Source: FEN-1219 sp964503125 (GTDB lineage: Bacteria; Pseudomonadota; Gammaproteobacteria; Steroidobacterales; Rariloculaceae). Taken from it: a DNA stretch of 64,000 nucleotides. The notes beneath the pieces were generated by a model. That model saw nothing but the letters and a program-made list of their open reading frames with translations, ran no database searches and was not told the origin of the DNA. Made by a program: the position numbers and the translations under genes. Each line of letters starts with the position of its first letter. Position 1 is the first letter of the stretch. The stretch covers positions 1 through 64,000 of the forward strand of contig CAZCZE010000010.1 of NCBI GenBank assembly GCA_964503125.1. Direction: 5' to 3'. Positions 30,915-40,259 of this stretch are shown here, piece by piece.

Positions 30915-31898
30915 ATGAGTCAGTCCCGTCGGTCGCTCGGGGTCGTCATGGACCCGATCGAGACGATCAAACCAAAGAAGGATTCGACGCTGGCGATGCT
31001 GCTCGCGGCACAGCGCCACGGCTGGGATCTCGTCTACTTCCGCCAGCAGGATCTCGAGGTCCGCGACGGTGCGCCGCGGGGGCTTGGGGCTAGGCTCAAA
31101 GTGCGCGACGACACCGAACGCTGGTTCGAGATCGGCTCGGCGTGGAGCGGCGGGCTCGAGGAGCTCGACGCCCTGTTGATGCGCAAGGATCCGCCGTTCG
31201 ACATGGAGTACATCTACACGACGTACATCCTCGAGCTCGCTGAGGTACGCGGCCTGCTCGTCGTCAACAAGCCCGCAAGTTTGCGCGACATCAACGAGAA
31301 GGCGTACACGGCGTGGTTTCCGCACTGCACGCCGCCGAGCCTCGTGACGCGCTCGCGCAGCGCGCTGCTCGATTTCCTCAAGGAGCACGGCAAAGTCGTG
31401 CTCAAGCCTTTCGACGGCATGGGCGGCCGATCGGTCTTCGTGGTGGCGGCCGGCGATCTCAACACCAACGTCATCATCGAGACGCTGACCGACGACGGTA
31501 AGCGCTTCACGCTCGCGCAGCGCTACATCCCCGAGATCGCGGAAGGCGACAAGCGCGTGCTGCTCATCGACGGCGAGCCGATCGAATACGCGTTGGCGCG
31601 CATTCCGGCTCCCGGCGAGAGCCGCGGCAATCTCGTGATGGGCGCGACGGGTGAGGGCCGCCCGCTGACGGCGCGCGATCGCTGGCTCTGCGAGCAGGTG
31701 GGCCCGACATTGGCGGCAAAGGGCGTGCTATTCGCGGGCCTCGACGTCATCGGCGACTACCTCACCGAGATCAACGTGACGAGCCCCACGGGAATTCGTG
31801 AACTCGATCGTCGGTTCGACATCGACATCGCTGCTAAGCTCATCGCCGCCATCGACCGCAAGCTAGCGAGCCGGGACCGCAAAACGCATCGGCTATAA
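30915..31898 (+). CDS. gshB: Glutathione synthetase
   Basis: Ligates gamma-glutamylcysteine and glycine using ATP. The 327-aa ATP-grasp protein has VVMDPIETIKPKKDSTLAML at the N-terminus, FPHCTPPSLVTR, GKVVLKPFDGMGGRSVFVV, QRYIPEIAEGDKRVLLIDG and the C-terminal DYLTEINVTSPTGIRELDR. The ATG at 30915 is preceded by GCGAGGAATG, and family proteins start at the same place. It is divergent from pilG and 9 nt upstream of the TonB gene; gshB next to pilG is also the Pseudomonas arrangement. Confidence 0.96.
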   Translation: MSQSRRSLGVVMDPIETIKPKKDSTLAMLLAAQRHGWDLVYFRQQDLEVRDGAPRGLGARLKVRDDTERWFEIGSAWSGGLEELDALLMRKDPPFDMEYIYTTYILELAEVRGLLVVNKPASLRDINEKAYTAWFPHCTPPSLVTRSRSALLDFLKEHGKVVLKPFDGMGGRSVFVVAAGDLNTNVIIETLTDDGKRFTLAQRYIPEIAEGDKRVLLIDGEPIEYALARIPAPGESRGNLVMGATGEGRPLTARDRWLCEQVGPTLAAKGVLFAGLDVIGDYLTEINVTSPTGIRELDRRFDIDIAAKLIAAIDRKLASRDRKTHRL

Positions 31899-31907
31899 TT
31901 CCGCGCA

Positions 31908-32768
31908 ATGAGCGACGAACGCCTCGGCTCGACGCTATTCCTCGCCGCACTGCTGCATGGCGTCGTGATTCTCGGCGTGACGTTCACGGCCGGGTCGCTC
32001 GGCGACGGCAGCACCGTGCCGTCGTTGAACGTCACGCTCGTCGTCGACACCGGCAAGGAGGAGCTCGCGGCGGACACCGCCGAGCTTCTCGCCAATCGCA
32101 ATCAGCGCGGGATCGGCCAGGCCGCAGACGGTCTGCGCCCGACGAGCACGTTGGCGGCCGACGACCCCGCGAGCCAGGTCGGCGACCCGCAGGGCGCCGA
32201 CCCGACCGACGGCACGCCGCGCGACGAGACGGCCAGCGCCGAGCAGCTCGTGAGCCGCGAGAGCGGCGGCGAGCCGGTGCCGGCGCTGCCGCAACCCACC
32301 GACGAACCGGCGACCACCCGGCAACGCGCCGCGACCCTCGTGCAGCAACCGGGGCCGCAGACCACGGCCATGGAGCTCGGCCTGCGCGCGGAGCTTCCCG
32401 GCGGAAACGACGACGCGCGCACGCTGCTCGCAACGCCGGACACGCGCGCTTCGGGCCTCGCCGAGTATCTCGACGGCTGGCGGCGGCGAGTCGAGCGCAT
32501 CGGCACGGCCAATTACCCCACGGAGCTGCTCGGCAACATCGGCGCCGGCCGGCCGACGCTCGAGGTCGTCATCGCCGCCGACGGCCGCCTGGACGACATC
32601 GTCGTGCGTCGCTCGTCGGGCGACAAAGCGCTCGACCAAGCGGCGCTCAGGATCCTGCGCCTGGCCGCGCCGTTCGCGCCGTTGCCCGACGACATACGCG
32701 CCGACTACGACGTGCTGCGCTTCGCTTACGAATGGGACTTCTCGCCCGAGGCCCACGACGGGCGCTGA
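31908..32768 (+). CDS. Energy transducer TonB-like protein (TonB3 type)
   Basis: A 286-aa protein with one N-terminal membrane helix (STLFLAALLHGVVILGVTF, residues 8-26), a disordered Asp/Pro/Gln/Thr-rich periplasmic stretch and a C-terminal TonB fold (about residues 190-280: YLDGWRRRVERIGTANYPTE, LEVVIAADGRLDDIVVRRSS, LRILRLAAPFAPLP). There is no long (EP)n(KP)n stretch as in classical TonB, and no exbB/exbD in the window. In P. aeruginosa tonB3 sits at exactly this place (gshB-tonB3-yqgE) and is needed for twitching motility; that parallel and the pilus genes on both sides suggest the same role here. Confidence 0.87.
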   Translation: MSDERLGSTLFLAALLHGVVILGVTFTAGSLGDGSTVPSLNVTLVVDTGKEELAADTAELLANRNQRGIGQAADGLRPTSTLAADDPASQVGDPQGADPTDGTPRDETASAEQLVSRESGGEPVPALPQPTDEPATTRQRAATLVQQPGPQTTAMELGLRAELPGGNDDARTLLATPDTRASGLAEYLDGWRRRVERIGTANYPTELLGNIGAGRPTLEVVIAADGRLDDIVVRRSSGDKALDQAALRILRLAAPFAPLPDDIRADYDVLRFAYEWDFSPEAHDGR

Positions 32769-32818
32769 ACGGCTGCTCGGTGCTACGATAGCGGCTCACT
32801 CATGAAGAGCGAGTGAGT

Positions 32819-33370
32819 ATGCGATCGTTGCAAGATCACTTCTTGATCGCGATGCCGGCGATGGCCGACCCCAACTTCTCGCAGACCGTCACGTACATCT
32901 GCAAGCACGACGACGAAGGTGCCTTCGGCGTCGTGATCAATCGCCCGAGCGACCTCTCTCTCGGCGAGATGCTCAGTCAGCTCGCCATCGAGCTCAAGGA
33001 TCGCGCACTCGCGGAGCGCCCCGTGATGCACGGCGGCCCGGTCGAGCCCGAGCGCGGGTTCGTGCTGCATCGCTCGGAGCAACCGTTCGAGGGCACGCTC
33101 GCCGTCGGCGACTTGAAGCTCACCTCCTCTCCCGACATCCTCGCCGCGCTCGGCCGCGGCGCCGGCCCCGAGCCCGTGCTCGTAGCGCTCGGCTATGCGG
33201 GCTGGGGTCGTGGGCAGCTCGAGGTCGAGCTGTCGAGCAACACATGGCTCACGGTGCCGGCGAACCCGTCGATCATCTTCGACACGCCATTCGAGCAACG
33301 CTGGACGGCGGCTCTCGGCCTGCCGGGCGTCGACATCCAGCGCATCACGGAATATGCCGGTCACGCTTGA
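32819..33370 (+). CDS. YqgE/AlgH family protein
   Basis: A 183-aa member of the UPF0301 (YqgE/AlgH) family: LQDHFLIAMPAMADPNFSQT followed by VTYICKHDDEGAFGVVINRP, and GGPVEPERGFVLH. The biochemical role is unknown; in Pseudomonas it is the alginate-linked algH. The ATG at 32819 is preceded in frame by GTG 32813. A 7-bp inverted repeat (CTCACTC/GAGTGAG, 32795-32817) surrounds the GAAGAG ribosome site and may lower translation. ruvX follows 17 nt downstream, the usual pairing. Confidence 0.93.
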   Translation: MRSLQDHFLIAMPAMADPNFSQTVTYICKHDDEGAFGVVINRPSDLSLGEMLSQLAIELKDRALAERPVMHGGPVEPERGFVLHRSEQPFEGTLAVGDLKLTSSPDILAALGRGAGPEPVLVALGYAGWGRGQLEVELSSNTWLTVPANPSIIFDTPFEQRWTAALGLPGVDIQRITEYAGHA

Positions 33371-33387
33371 GCGATGGAGGCTCGGGA

Positions 33388-33822
33388 GTGGCGCGGCCTA
33401 GCAACCGCGACATTCTGCTCGCGTTCGATTTCGGTCTGCGCCGCATTGGCATCGCCACTGCGAATCGCGAGACACACACGGCTTCGCCGCTGACGACGCT
33501 CGAAGTCGATCGCGACCTGCGGTGGACCGACCTCGACCGCATCCTCGACGATTGGCAGCCCGCGCAGCTCGTGGTCGGCGTCCCGGAAGGCGACGGCGCC
33601 GCCGCCATTGCGCGCCGCGCGCGCGAGTTCGCGGCGGCGCTCGCCGAGCGCTACTCCTTGCCGGTGGCGACCGTCGATGAAACCTTGACCTCCGCGGCCG
33701 CGCGAACCGAGCTCGCCGAAGGACGTAAGCTTGGGGTTTTTCGCCGCCGCAGCGCGCGTGGCCGCATCGACCGGCTCGCGGCGTGCCTCATAGCGGAGCA
33801 ATGGATGAGCGAGCAGCAGTGA
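33388..33822 (+). CDS. ruvX: Holliday junction resolvase-like protein RuvX (YqgF)
   Basis: A 144-aa RNase H-fold nuclease implicated in pre-16S rRNA 5' processing. The signature DxGxRRIGIA is present (AFDFGLRRIGIATANR), with LVVGVPEGDG and VDETLTSAAA, and a C-terminal acidic residue in RIDRLAACLIAEQW. The GTG start at 33388 has a GGAGG ribosome site. The downstream gene overlaps it by about 22 nt. Confidence 0.93.
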   Translation: MARPSNRDILLAFDFGLRRIGIATANRETHTASPLTTLEVDRDLRWTDLDRILDDWQPAQLVVGVPEGDGAAAIARRAREFAAALAERYSLPVATVDETLTSAAARTELAEGRKLGVFRRRSARGRIDRLAACLIAEQWMSEQQ

Positions 33823-34703
33823 GCTACGAACCGAATCGCGGCAGCGTGTTCCTCGAGGACGCCCGCGTGCTCGCGCAGCAGGCGCACGCCGGCAATCAAT
33901 TCGTGCTGCGCGTGCACGCGCCGCGCGCCGCACGGCGCGCCCAGCCTGGCAGTTTCGCCCATCTCACCTGCGACGCTTCAGTGCCGATGCGCCGGCCGCT
34001 GTCGATCATGCGGGCGGGCCCCGACGAAGGCTGGCTCGAGTTTCTCTACAAGCCGCGCGGACCCGGGCTCGACCTGCTCGCGACGCGCCGCCCGGGCGAG
34101 AGCGTGAGCGTGCTCGCGCCGATCGGCCATGGCTTCGTCGTCGATCGCGCGCGGCCGCGGCTGCTCGCGCTCGGCGGCGGCGTCGGGATTCCGCCGATGA
34201 TCTTCCTCGCCGAGCAGTTGCGCGCGCACGATGCGCCGGTACCGCTCGTGCTCATGGGTTCCGAGGTGCCGTTCCCGTTCGAGCTCGTCGAGTCGCAGCT
34301 CGAGGTACCGGGCGTCGGCAAACCCGCCACCCACGCGGTCGCTCTACTCGAGCGCTGGGGCGTGCCATCGCGGCTCGCGAGCAATGCCGGGATCGCCGGC
34401 GCGCATCGCGGCTTCATCACCGACTTGGCACGCGCCTGGCTCGCCACTCTCGCGGCGAAGAAGCTTCGCGAGACTCAGGTCTTCGCGTGCGGCCCGACGC
34501 CGATGCTCAAGGCCGTCGCCAAGCTGGCGCGCGACTTCGATCTGCCCTGTCAGGTCGCCCTCGAGGAGTACATGGCCTGCGGCATCGGCGGCTGCGCCGG
34601 CTGCACGGTGCTTTTGCAAACGCCCGACGGCCCGGCGATGAAGCGCGTCTGCGTCGACGGCCCCGTCTTCGACGCGCAGCAAGTCTCCTACCTCGCCGGC
34701 TAG
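33801..34703 (+). CDS. PyrK-like dihydroorotate dehydrogenase electron-transfer subunit (FAD, 2Fe-2S)
   Basis: A 300-aa ferredoxin-reductase-type flavoprotein. The FAD site is MRRPLSIMRAG, the NAD part is LALGGGVGIPPMIFLAEQL with VFACGPTPMLKA, and the C-terminal 2Fe-2S loop is YMACGIGGCAGCTV...KRVCVDGPVF, with all four cysteines. This matches PyrK of class 1B enzymes. The expected partner PyrD is not in the window, and most Gammaproteobacteria use the quinone-linked class 2 enzyme, so the electron acceptor is open. Start options are ATG 33801 (GGAG ribosome site) and GTG 33819 (overlapping the ruvX stop); I use the ATG. Confidence 0.85.
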   Translation: MDERAAVSYEPNRGSVFLEDARVLAQQAHAGNQFVLRVHAPRAARRAQPGSFAHLTCDASVPMRRPLSIMRAGPDEGWLEFLYKPRGPGLDLLATRRPGESVSVLAPIGHGFVVDRARPRLLALGGGVGIPPMIFLAEQLRAHDAPVPLVLMGSEVPFPFELVESQLEVPGVGKPATHAVALLERWGVPSRLASNAGIAGAHRGFITDLARAWLATLAAKKLRETQVFACGPTPMLKAVAKLARDFDLPCQVALEEYMACGIGGCAGCTVLLQTPDGPAMKRVCVDGPVFDAQQVSYLAG

Positions 34704-34764
34704 CCGGCGTCGTCGTCACGTCGGACGGCGTGGTACGTCTGGATAAGCGTCACCGCATTGCGAC

Positions 34765-34917
34765 GTGCTCGCGGATGGCCCTCTCGAGACCGTCGGCGCA
34801 CAGGGGCAGCAATACGATCCTGCTATTGCTGCACGCCGCCATCCATGGCGGCGACGTGCGCCGACGAGCCCCAGGGACGGTCTTCCGGCGTGTCTCGAGA
34901 GGGCCATCCGCGAGCAC
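34765..34917. repeat. Structured element bounded by a perfect 26-bp inverted repeat
   Basis: A 26-nt sequence at 34765-34790 returns as its exact reverse complement at 34892-34917, 101 nt apart. Inside are two more perfect hairpins: 34806-34814 with 34824-34832 (9 bp), and 34834-34842 with 34845-34853 (9 bp, 2-nt loop). No T-tract follows either arm, so it is not a standard terminator. No transposase or reading frame lies inside. It separates the convergent pyrK-like gene and the third pilus ATPase gene. A miniature inverted-repeat element or a folded regulatory RNA are both possible. Confidence 0.85.
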
Positions 34918-34945
34918 GGCGCAGCAAAAACTCCGACAACCCCCC

Positions 34946-36001
34946 TCAGCCGAAGTTGATCTTGGCCTCGAGGTTCGCGCGCGAGTCGGCGTTCGACAGG
35001 GCCTCTTCCATGCTGATCCCGCCCTTGCGGTAGAGCTCGAACAGCGCCTGGTCGAAGCTCTGCATGCCGGGCTCTTTCGTGTCCTTGAAGGCTTCCTTCA
35101 CGTTGCTGATGTCGCCCTTCAGGATGAGCTCGGAGATGTGCGGCGTGTTGAGCATGACCTCGACGGCCGCGACGCGCCGCCCTTCCTTCGAGCGCACGAG
35201 CCGCTGCGAGACGATGACGCGCACGTACTGCGCCAAGTCCATGAGCACCTGTTTGTGCTGATCGTTGGGATACATGTTGATGATGCGATCGAGCGTCTCG
35301 GGCGAGTTGTTGGCGTGCAACGTCGCGATCGCAAGGTGGCCCGTACCCGCAAGGTCGATGGCCGCCTGCATCGTCTCGCGGTCGCGAACCTCGCCGATGA
35401 GGATGACGTCGGGCGCCTCGCGCATCGCGCTGCGCAGCGCGCGGTGATAAGACAAAGTGTCGAGGCCGACCTCGCGCTGATTGACGATCGACTTCTGATT
35501 GCTGTGCAGGAACTCGATCGGGTCCTCGATCGTCACGATGTGTGACGCCGAATTCTTGTTACGGTGGTCGATCATCGCGGCGAGCGTCGTCGACTTGCCC
35601 GAGCCGCTGGCGCCGACCATGAGGATCAAGCCGCGCCGCAGCATGATCATGTCCTTCAAGATCTCGGGCATGCCGAGCGCGTCGAGCTGCGGTAGCTCGG
35701 GTGAGATGAAACGCAGCACCATCGCGACGTTGCCGCGCTGATGGAAGACGTTGACGCGGAACCGGCCGAGGCCAGCCTCGGAGATCGCGAAGTCGATCTC
35801 GAGGTCGCGCGTGAACTGCTCGAGCTGCGTCTCGTTCATGAGCTCGAGGGCCGCCTGCCGAACCATCTTCGGCGAGAGCTCGACCTGATTGACGGGCATG
35901 ATCTTGCCGTCGATCTTGATCATCACGGGCGAGTACGTGGTGAAGAAAAGGTCCGACGCCCTTTTGTCCACCATGAGCTTGAAGAGAGGCTTGACGTTCA
36001 T
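34946..36001 (-). CDS. Third PilT/PilU-family type IV pilus ATPase
   Basis: A 351-aa secretion ATPase: N-terminal SDLFFTTYSPVMIKIDGKIM, Walker A GASGSGKSTT, Asp box IVTIEDPIEFLH, Walker B DVILIGEVRDRETM and His box GTGHLAIATLHANN. It is clearly related to PilU but lacks PilU's C-terminal tail, and where PilT has AIRNLIRE it has HISELILKGD, so it is neither standard copy. The start has only a weak ribosome site. It lies 27 nt downstream of pilU, so pilT-pilU-this gene are one minus-strand operon. A motor accessory role is inferred from family and context. Confidence 0.9.
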   Translation of the reverse strand: MNVKPLFKLMVDKRASDLFFTTYSPVMIKIDGKIMPVNQVELSPKMVRQAALELMNETQLEQFTRDLEIDFAISEAGLGRFRVNVFHQRGNVAMVLRFISPELPQLDALGMPEILKDMIMLRRGLILMVGASGSGKSTTLAAMIDHRNKNSASHIVTIEDPIEFLHSNQKSIVNQREVGLDTLSYHRALRSAMREAPDVILIGEVRDRETMQAAIDLAGTGHLAIATLHANNSPETLDRIINMYPNDQHKQVLMDLAQYVRVIVSQRLVRSKEGRRVAAVEVMLNTPHISELILKGDISNVKEAFKDTKEPGMQSFDQALFELYRKGGISMEEALSNADSRANLEAKINFG

Positions 36002-36028
36002 AGGAGCGACCGGCCGCGGCCGAAGCCG

Positions 36029-37186
36029 TTAAAAATGACGGACCTTCTCTTCCTCCGCCAGTTGTAGGCTCTCGCCCTGTTCCGCCACGGCCGCCCCTTC
36101 GCGCTTGCTCTGCAGCTTGATCCGAAGGCGCAGCTCGTTCTTCGAATCGGCGTTGCGGATCGCCTCCTCGTACGAGATGACGCCGTCTTCGTAGAGCTGG
36201 AACAACGCTTGGTCGAACGTCTGCATGCCGAGCCGCGTCGACTTCGCCATGATGTCTTTGATCATGGCTACCTCGCCGCGGAAGATGAGGTCGCTGATGA
36301 GCGGCGACGCGAGCATGATCTCCATCGCCGCAACGCGGCCCAGCTTGTTCTCGCGCGGCAGGAGCCGCTGCGAGATCATGGCCGTGATGTTGAGCGACAA
36401 GTCCATGAGGAGCTGGTGCCGGCGCTCCTCGGGGAAGAAGTTGATGATGCGGTCGAGCGCCTGGTTGGCGCTGTTCGCGTGCAGCGTAGCGACGCAGAGG
36501 TGGCCCGTCTCCGCGAACTGGATCGCGTACATCATCGTCTCTTGATCGCGGATCTCGCCGATCATGATGACGTCGGGTGCTTGGCGCAGCGTGTTCTTGA
36601 GCGCGTTGTGCCAATTGTCGGTGTCGACACCGACTTCGCGGTGCGTGACGACGCAGCCGCGGTGCGGATGAACGTACTCGACGGGATCCTCGATCGTGAT
36701 GATGTGGCCACGGCTGTTCTCGTTGCGGTGGCCGATCATCGCGGCGAGCGTCGTGGACTTACCCGAGCCCGTGCCACCGACGACGAGGCAGAGGCCGCGC
36801 TTCGTGAGCGCGACTTCCTTGAGCTGCCCGGGCAGATCGAGATCCTCGAACGACGGAATCTTCGTGACGATCGTGCGGATGACGGCGCCGACGTGCCCTT
36901 GCGCGACGAAGGCGCTGACGCGGAACCGGCCGATGCCTTGCGGCGCGATCGCAAAGTTGCACTCTTTCGTCGCGTCGAACTCCTTGGCCTGCTTGTCGTT
37001 CATGATCGAACGCACGATCAGCGAGCTCTGCGCATACGTCAGCGGCCGATCGGCGAACGGCCGGATCGTGCCGTCGATCTTGATTGCCGGGGGGAAGTCG
37101 GCCGTGATGAAGAGGTCGGAACCGTTGTTCTCGACCATCTTCTTGAGCAGGTTCTGCGTCAGTCGTACTGCTTGATCGCGTTCCAT
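36029..37186 (-). CDS. pilU: PilU: accessory retraction ATPase of type IV pili
   Basis: At 385 aa it is the length of Pseudomonas PilU. PilU-like segments are SDLFITADFPPAIKIDG, WHNALKNTLRQAPDVIMIGE, FAETGHLCVATLHANSANQA and MQTFDQALFQLYEDGVISYE. Walker A is GGTGSGKSTT. PilU works with PilT to increase retraction force and cannot retract alone in most species. A GAGGAG ribosome site precedes the ATG. pilT lies 47 nt upstream. Confidence 0.93.
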   Translation of the reverse strand: MERDQAVRLTQNLLKKMVENNGSDLFITADFPPAIKIDGTIRPFADRPLTYAQSSLIVRSIMNDKQAKEFDATKECNFAIAPQGIGRFRVSAFVAQGHVGAVIRTIVTKIPSFEDLDLPGQLKEVALTKRGLCLVVGGTGSGKSTTLAAMIGHRNENSRGHIITIEDPVEYVHPHRGCVVTHREVGVDTDNWHNALKNTLRQAPDVIMIGEIRDQETMMYAIQFAETGHLCVATLHANSANQALDRIINFFPEERRHQLLMDLSLNITAMISQRLLPRENKLGRVAAMEIMLASPLISDLIFRGEVAMIKDIMAKSTRLGMQTFDQALFQLYEDGVISYEEAIRNADSKNELRLRIKLQSKREGAAVAEQGESLQLAEEEKVRHF

Positions 37187-37233
37187 TCCGACGCGCTCCT
37201 CTTAACCACGAGCGGAGAGCCGCTGCGGCGCTC

Positions 37234-38277
<1,044 letters not shown>

Positions 38278-38362
38278 AGCACTCCTTTAGCGGGCGGCCC
38301 TAGCCCTCGCGTGTAGGGCTACATAAGAAGTTGACAGTATAGCCAAGGCCTTTCAGCAAAGC

Positions 38363-39040
38363 GTGACTGATATCACGGAGCGTTTGGCAGAAATCGTCGA
38401 GCGTGTCGCCCGCGCAGCGACGCGCGCCGGCCGCGACGCGAACGACGTGACGATCGTCGCCGTGAGCAAACAACAAACCGCCCCCGCGATCGCTGCAGCC
38501 TATGCCGCGGGCGTGCGTCACTTCGGCGAAAACTATGTGCAAGAGACCTTGCCCAAGATGGCGCTCCTCGCGGAGCTGCCGATCACTTGGCATTTCATCG
38601 GCAAGCTACAGGCGAACAAGACCCGGCTCGTTGCGGAACGTTTCGCCTGGGTGCACACCGTCGATCGCGCGCGCATCGCGGAACGCTTGAGCGAGCAACG
38701 GCCGCAAAATGGCGCGCCGCTCAACGTCCTGATCCAAGTCAACCAAGGCGCCGACGCGTCGAGGGGCGGCGCGGCGCCCGACGACGTCGCGGCGCTCGCG
38801 AAAATCATCGTCGCGCTGCCGCGCTTGCGTCTGCGCGGACTCATGACGTTGCCGCCGCAGCACGATGCGCCCGAGCGTTGGTTCGCGGAGCTCGCGGACC
38901 TGGGTGCGCGGCTGCGCGCGCAAGGCATCGTGCTCGATGCGCTCTCGATGGGCATGTCCTCCGACTTCGAGGCCGCGATCGCCGCAGGCTCGAGCCTCGT
39001 CCGGATCGGTACGGCCATCTTCGGTCACCGCGGCAGCTAG
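38363..39040 (+). CDS. PLP homeostasis protein (YggS/PROSC family)
   Basis: A 225-aa single-domain fold-III PLP-binding protein without known catalysis that buffers pyridoxal phosphate. The PLP lysine is in VTIVAVSKQQ. Also present: GVRHFGENYVQETLPK, WHFIGKLQANKTRLV and LSMGMSSDFEAAIAAGSSLV followed by RIGTAIFG. The start is GTG 38363. It is divergent from pilT and upstream of yggT, as in Pseudomonas, except that proC, usual between them, is missing. Confidence 0.95.
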   Translation: MTDITERLAEIVERVARAATRAGRDANDVTIVAVSKQQTAPAIAAAYAAGVRHFGENYVQETLPKMALLAELPITWHFIGKLQANKTRLVAERFAWVHTVDRARIAERLSEQRPQNGAPLNVLIQVNQGADASRGGAAPDDVAALAKIIVALPRLRLRGLMTLPPQHDAPERWFAELADLGARLRAQGIVLDALSMGMSSDFEAAIAAGSSLVRIGTAIFGHRGS

Positions 39041-39094
39041 CCCCGCACCCGGCCCCCTCATGTTATCTTCGCGGCATCGATCGAGCGGTTACCG

Positions 39095-39643
39095 ATGCTG
39101 AGCGCACTGATCTTCCTGGTAGCGACGCTGGCGGACCTTTTCATGCTGACGTTCTTGCTGCGTTTCATCATGCAGTGGGTGCGAGCGAGCTACTACAACC
39201 CCCTATCACAGTTCGTGTTCAAGGTTACGAACCCGCTCGTCGTGCCCGCGCGACGCTTGTTGCCGAGCGTGAGGGGTTTCGATACTCCGACGCTCGTCGT
39301 CCTGTTCGTCCTCGAAGTCGCAGCCACCTTCGTCGTGCTGACGCTCGCCGGTTGGTCGTTCAACATTTCCGAGCTGCTGCTCTACTCGTTGCTGCGGCTC
39401 GTCTCGCTAACCTTGATGTTCTACATCGGCGCGCTCTTGATCTACGTGCTGCTGAGCTGGTTCGGCGATCGCAGCCGTAACCCGATGGCGATGCTGCTGG
39501 GCGAGCTCGTCGAGCCGCTGCTCCGCCCGGTCCGGCGCGTAATACCGCCGATCGGCGGCCTCGATTTGGCACCGCTCATCGTGACACTGCTGCTCTATGC
39601 AATCAGGATCGCGCTACCGTTCCCCGTCAGTTACCTTCGCTAG
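39095..39643 (+). CDS. YggT family integral membrane protein
   Basis: A 182-aa protein made of two YGGT repeats, each with paired membrane helices (LSALIFLVATLADLFMLTFL with LLRFIMQWVRASYYNPLSQF, and LLLYSLLRLVSLTLMFYIGA with LLIYVLLSWFGDRSRNPMAM). Each repeat has a proline/arginine loop (NPLVVPARRLLPS, EPLLRPVRRVIPPIGGLD). The family is linked to osmotic tolerance and cell division-associated loci, but no mechanism is established. It is probably co-transcribed with yggS, 54 nt upstream. Confidence 0.93.
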   Translation: MLSALIFLVATLADLFMLTFLLRFIMQWVRASYYNPLSQFVFKVTNPLVVPARRLLPSVRGFDTPTLVVLFVLEVAATFVVLTLAGWSFNISELLLYSLLRLVSLTLMFYIGALLIYVLLSWFGDRSRNPMAMLLGELVEPLLRPVRRVIPPIGGLDLAPLIVTLLLYAIRIALPFPVSYLR

Positions 39644-39716
39644 ACAGTGCGCCTGCACGCGCGTAATGTCGGTCAAGCGCCGACAAGAACACCGCGCGAC
39701 GACTCGGGAGGGGAGC

Positions 39717-40214
39717 ATGACCAAACGGACCGGAACGCTTGCTTGCCTCATGGTGGCGGTGGGACTCGCGGCGTGCCAGCCGGCCAACCAGACCGACGTC
39801 ACGAACACTCAGGACGATGTCCTCCCCGCGACCGAGAGCTCGAAGGATTTCGGCGAGTACGTCGTCTACTTCAACGCGCTCAGCACGGATCAGCTCACGC
39901 CCGACATCGCGCGCGAGTACGGCATCGTGCGCAGCAAGAGCCGCGCGATGCTCAACGTCAGCATCCACCGCAAGCTGCCGAGCGGGCTCACGGAAGCGGT
40001 GACGGGCACCGTCTCTGCTTCGGCCACCAATCTCAACGCCCAGCTCGAGACGATGACGCTGCGCGAGATCCGCGAGGACACGGCCGTCTACTACATCGGC
40101 GAGCTCGGCGTGACGGACGGCGAGGTCCTCATCTACACGATCAACGCGACGCCGACGGGCAACCCGGGCACCTTTACGGTGCGATTCAAGAAGCAGTTCT
40201 TCGTCGCGGGGTGA
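39717..40214 (+). CDS. DUF4426-type lipoprotein
   Basis: A 165-aa protein with a lipoprotein signal (CLMVAVGLAAC, lipobox LAAC) and a beta-rich body (DFGEYVVYFNALSTDQLTPD, REYGIVRSKSRAMLNVSIHR, TFTVRFKKQFF) resembling DUF4426. In Pseudomonas a DUF4426 gene lies a few genes after yggT, so the neighbourhood supports the call. Function unknown. The ATG at 39717 has a strong GGGAGGGGAGC ribosome site. Confidence 0.82.
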   Translation: MTKRTGTLACLMVAVGLAACQPANQTDVTNTQDDVLPATESSKDFGEYVVYFNALSTDQLTPDIAREYGIVRSKSRAMLNVSIHRKLPSGLTEAVTGTVSASATNLNAQLETMTLREIREDTAVYYIGELGVTDGEVLIYTINATPTGNPGTFTVRFKKQFFVAG

Positions 40215-40259
40215 TCTTCGACGCACTGTCGGTCCGCGCCGTTGCGGCGCGCCCTTTTC

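Noticed and set aside
34765..34917. Reading the inverted repeat as a bidirectional terminator
   Set aside because: The arms are 101 nt apart and no T-run follows on either side.
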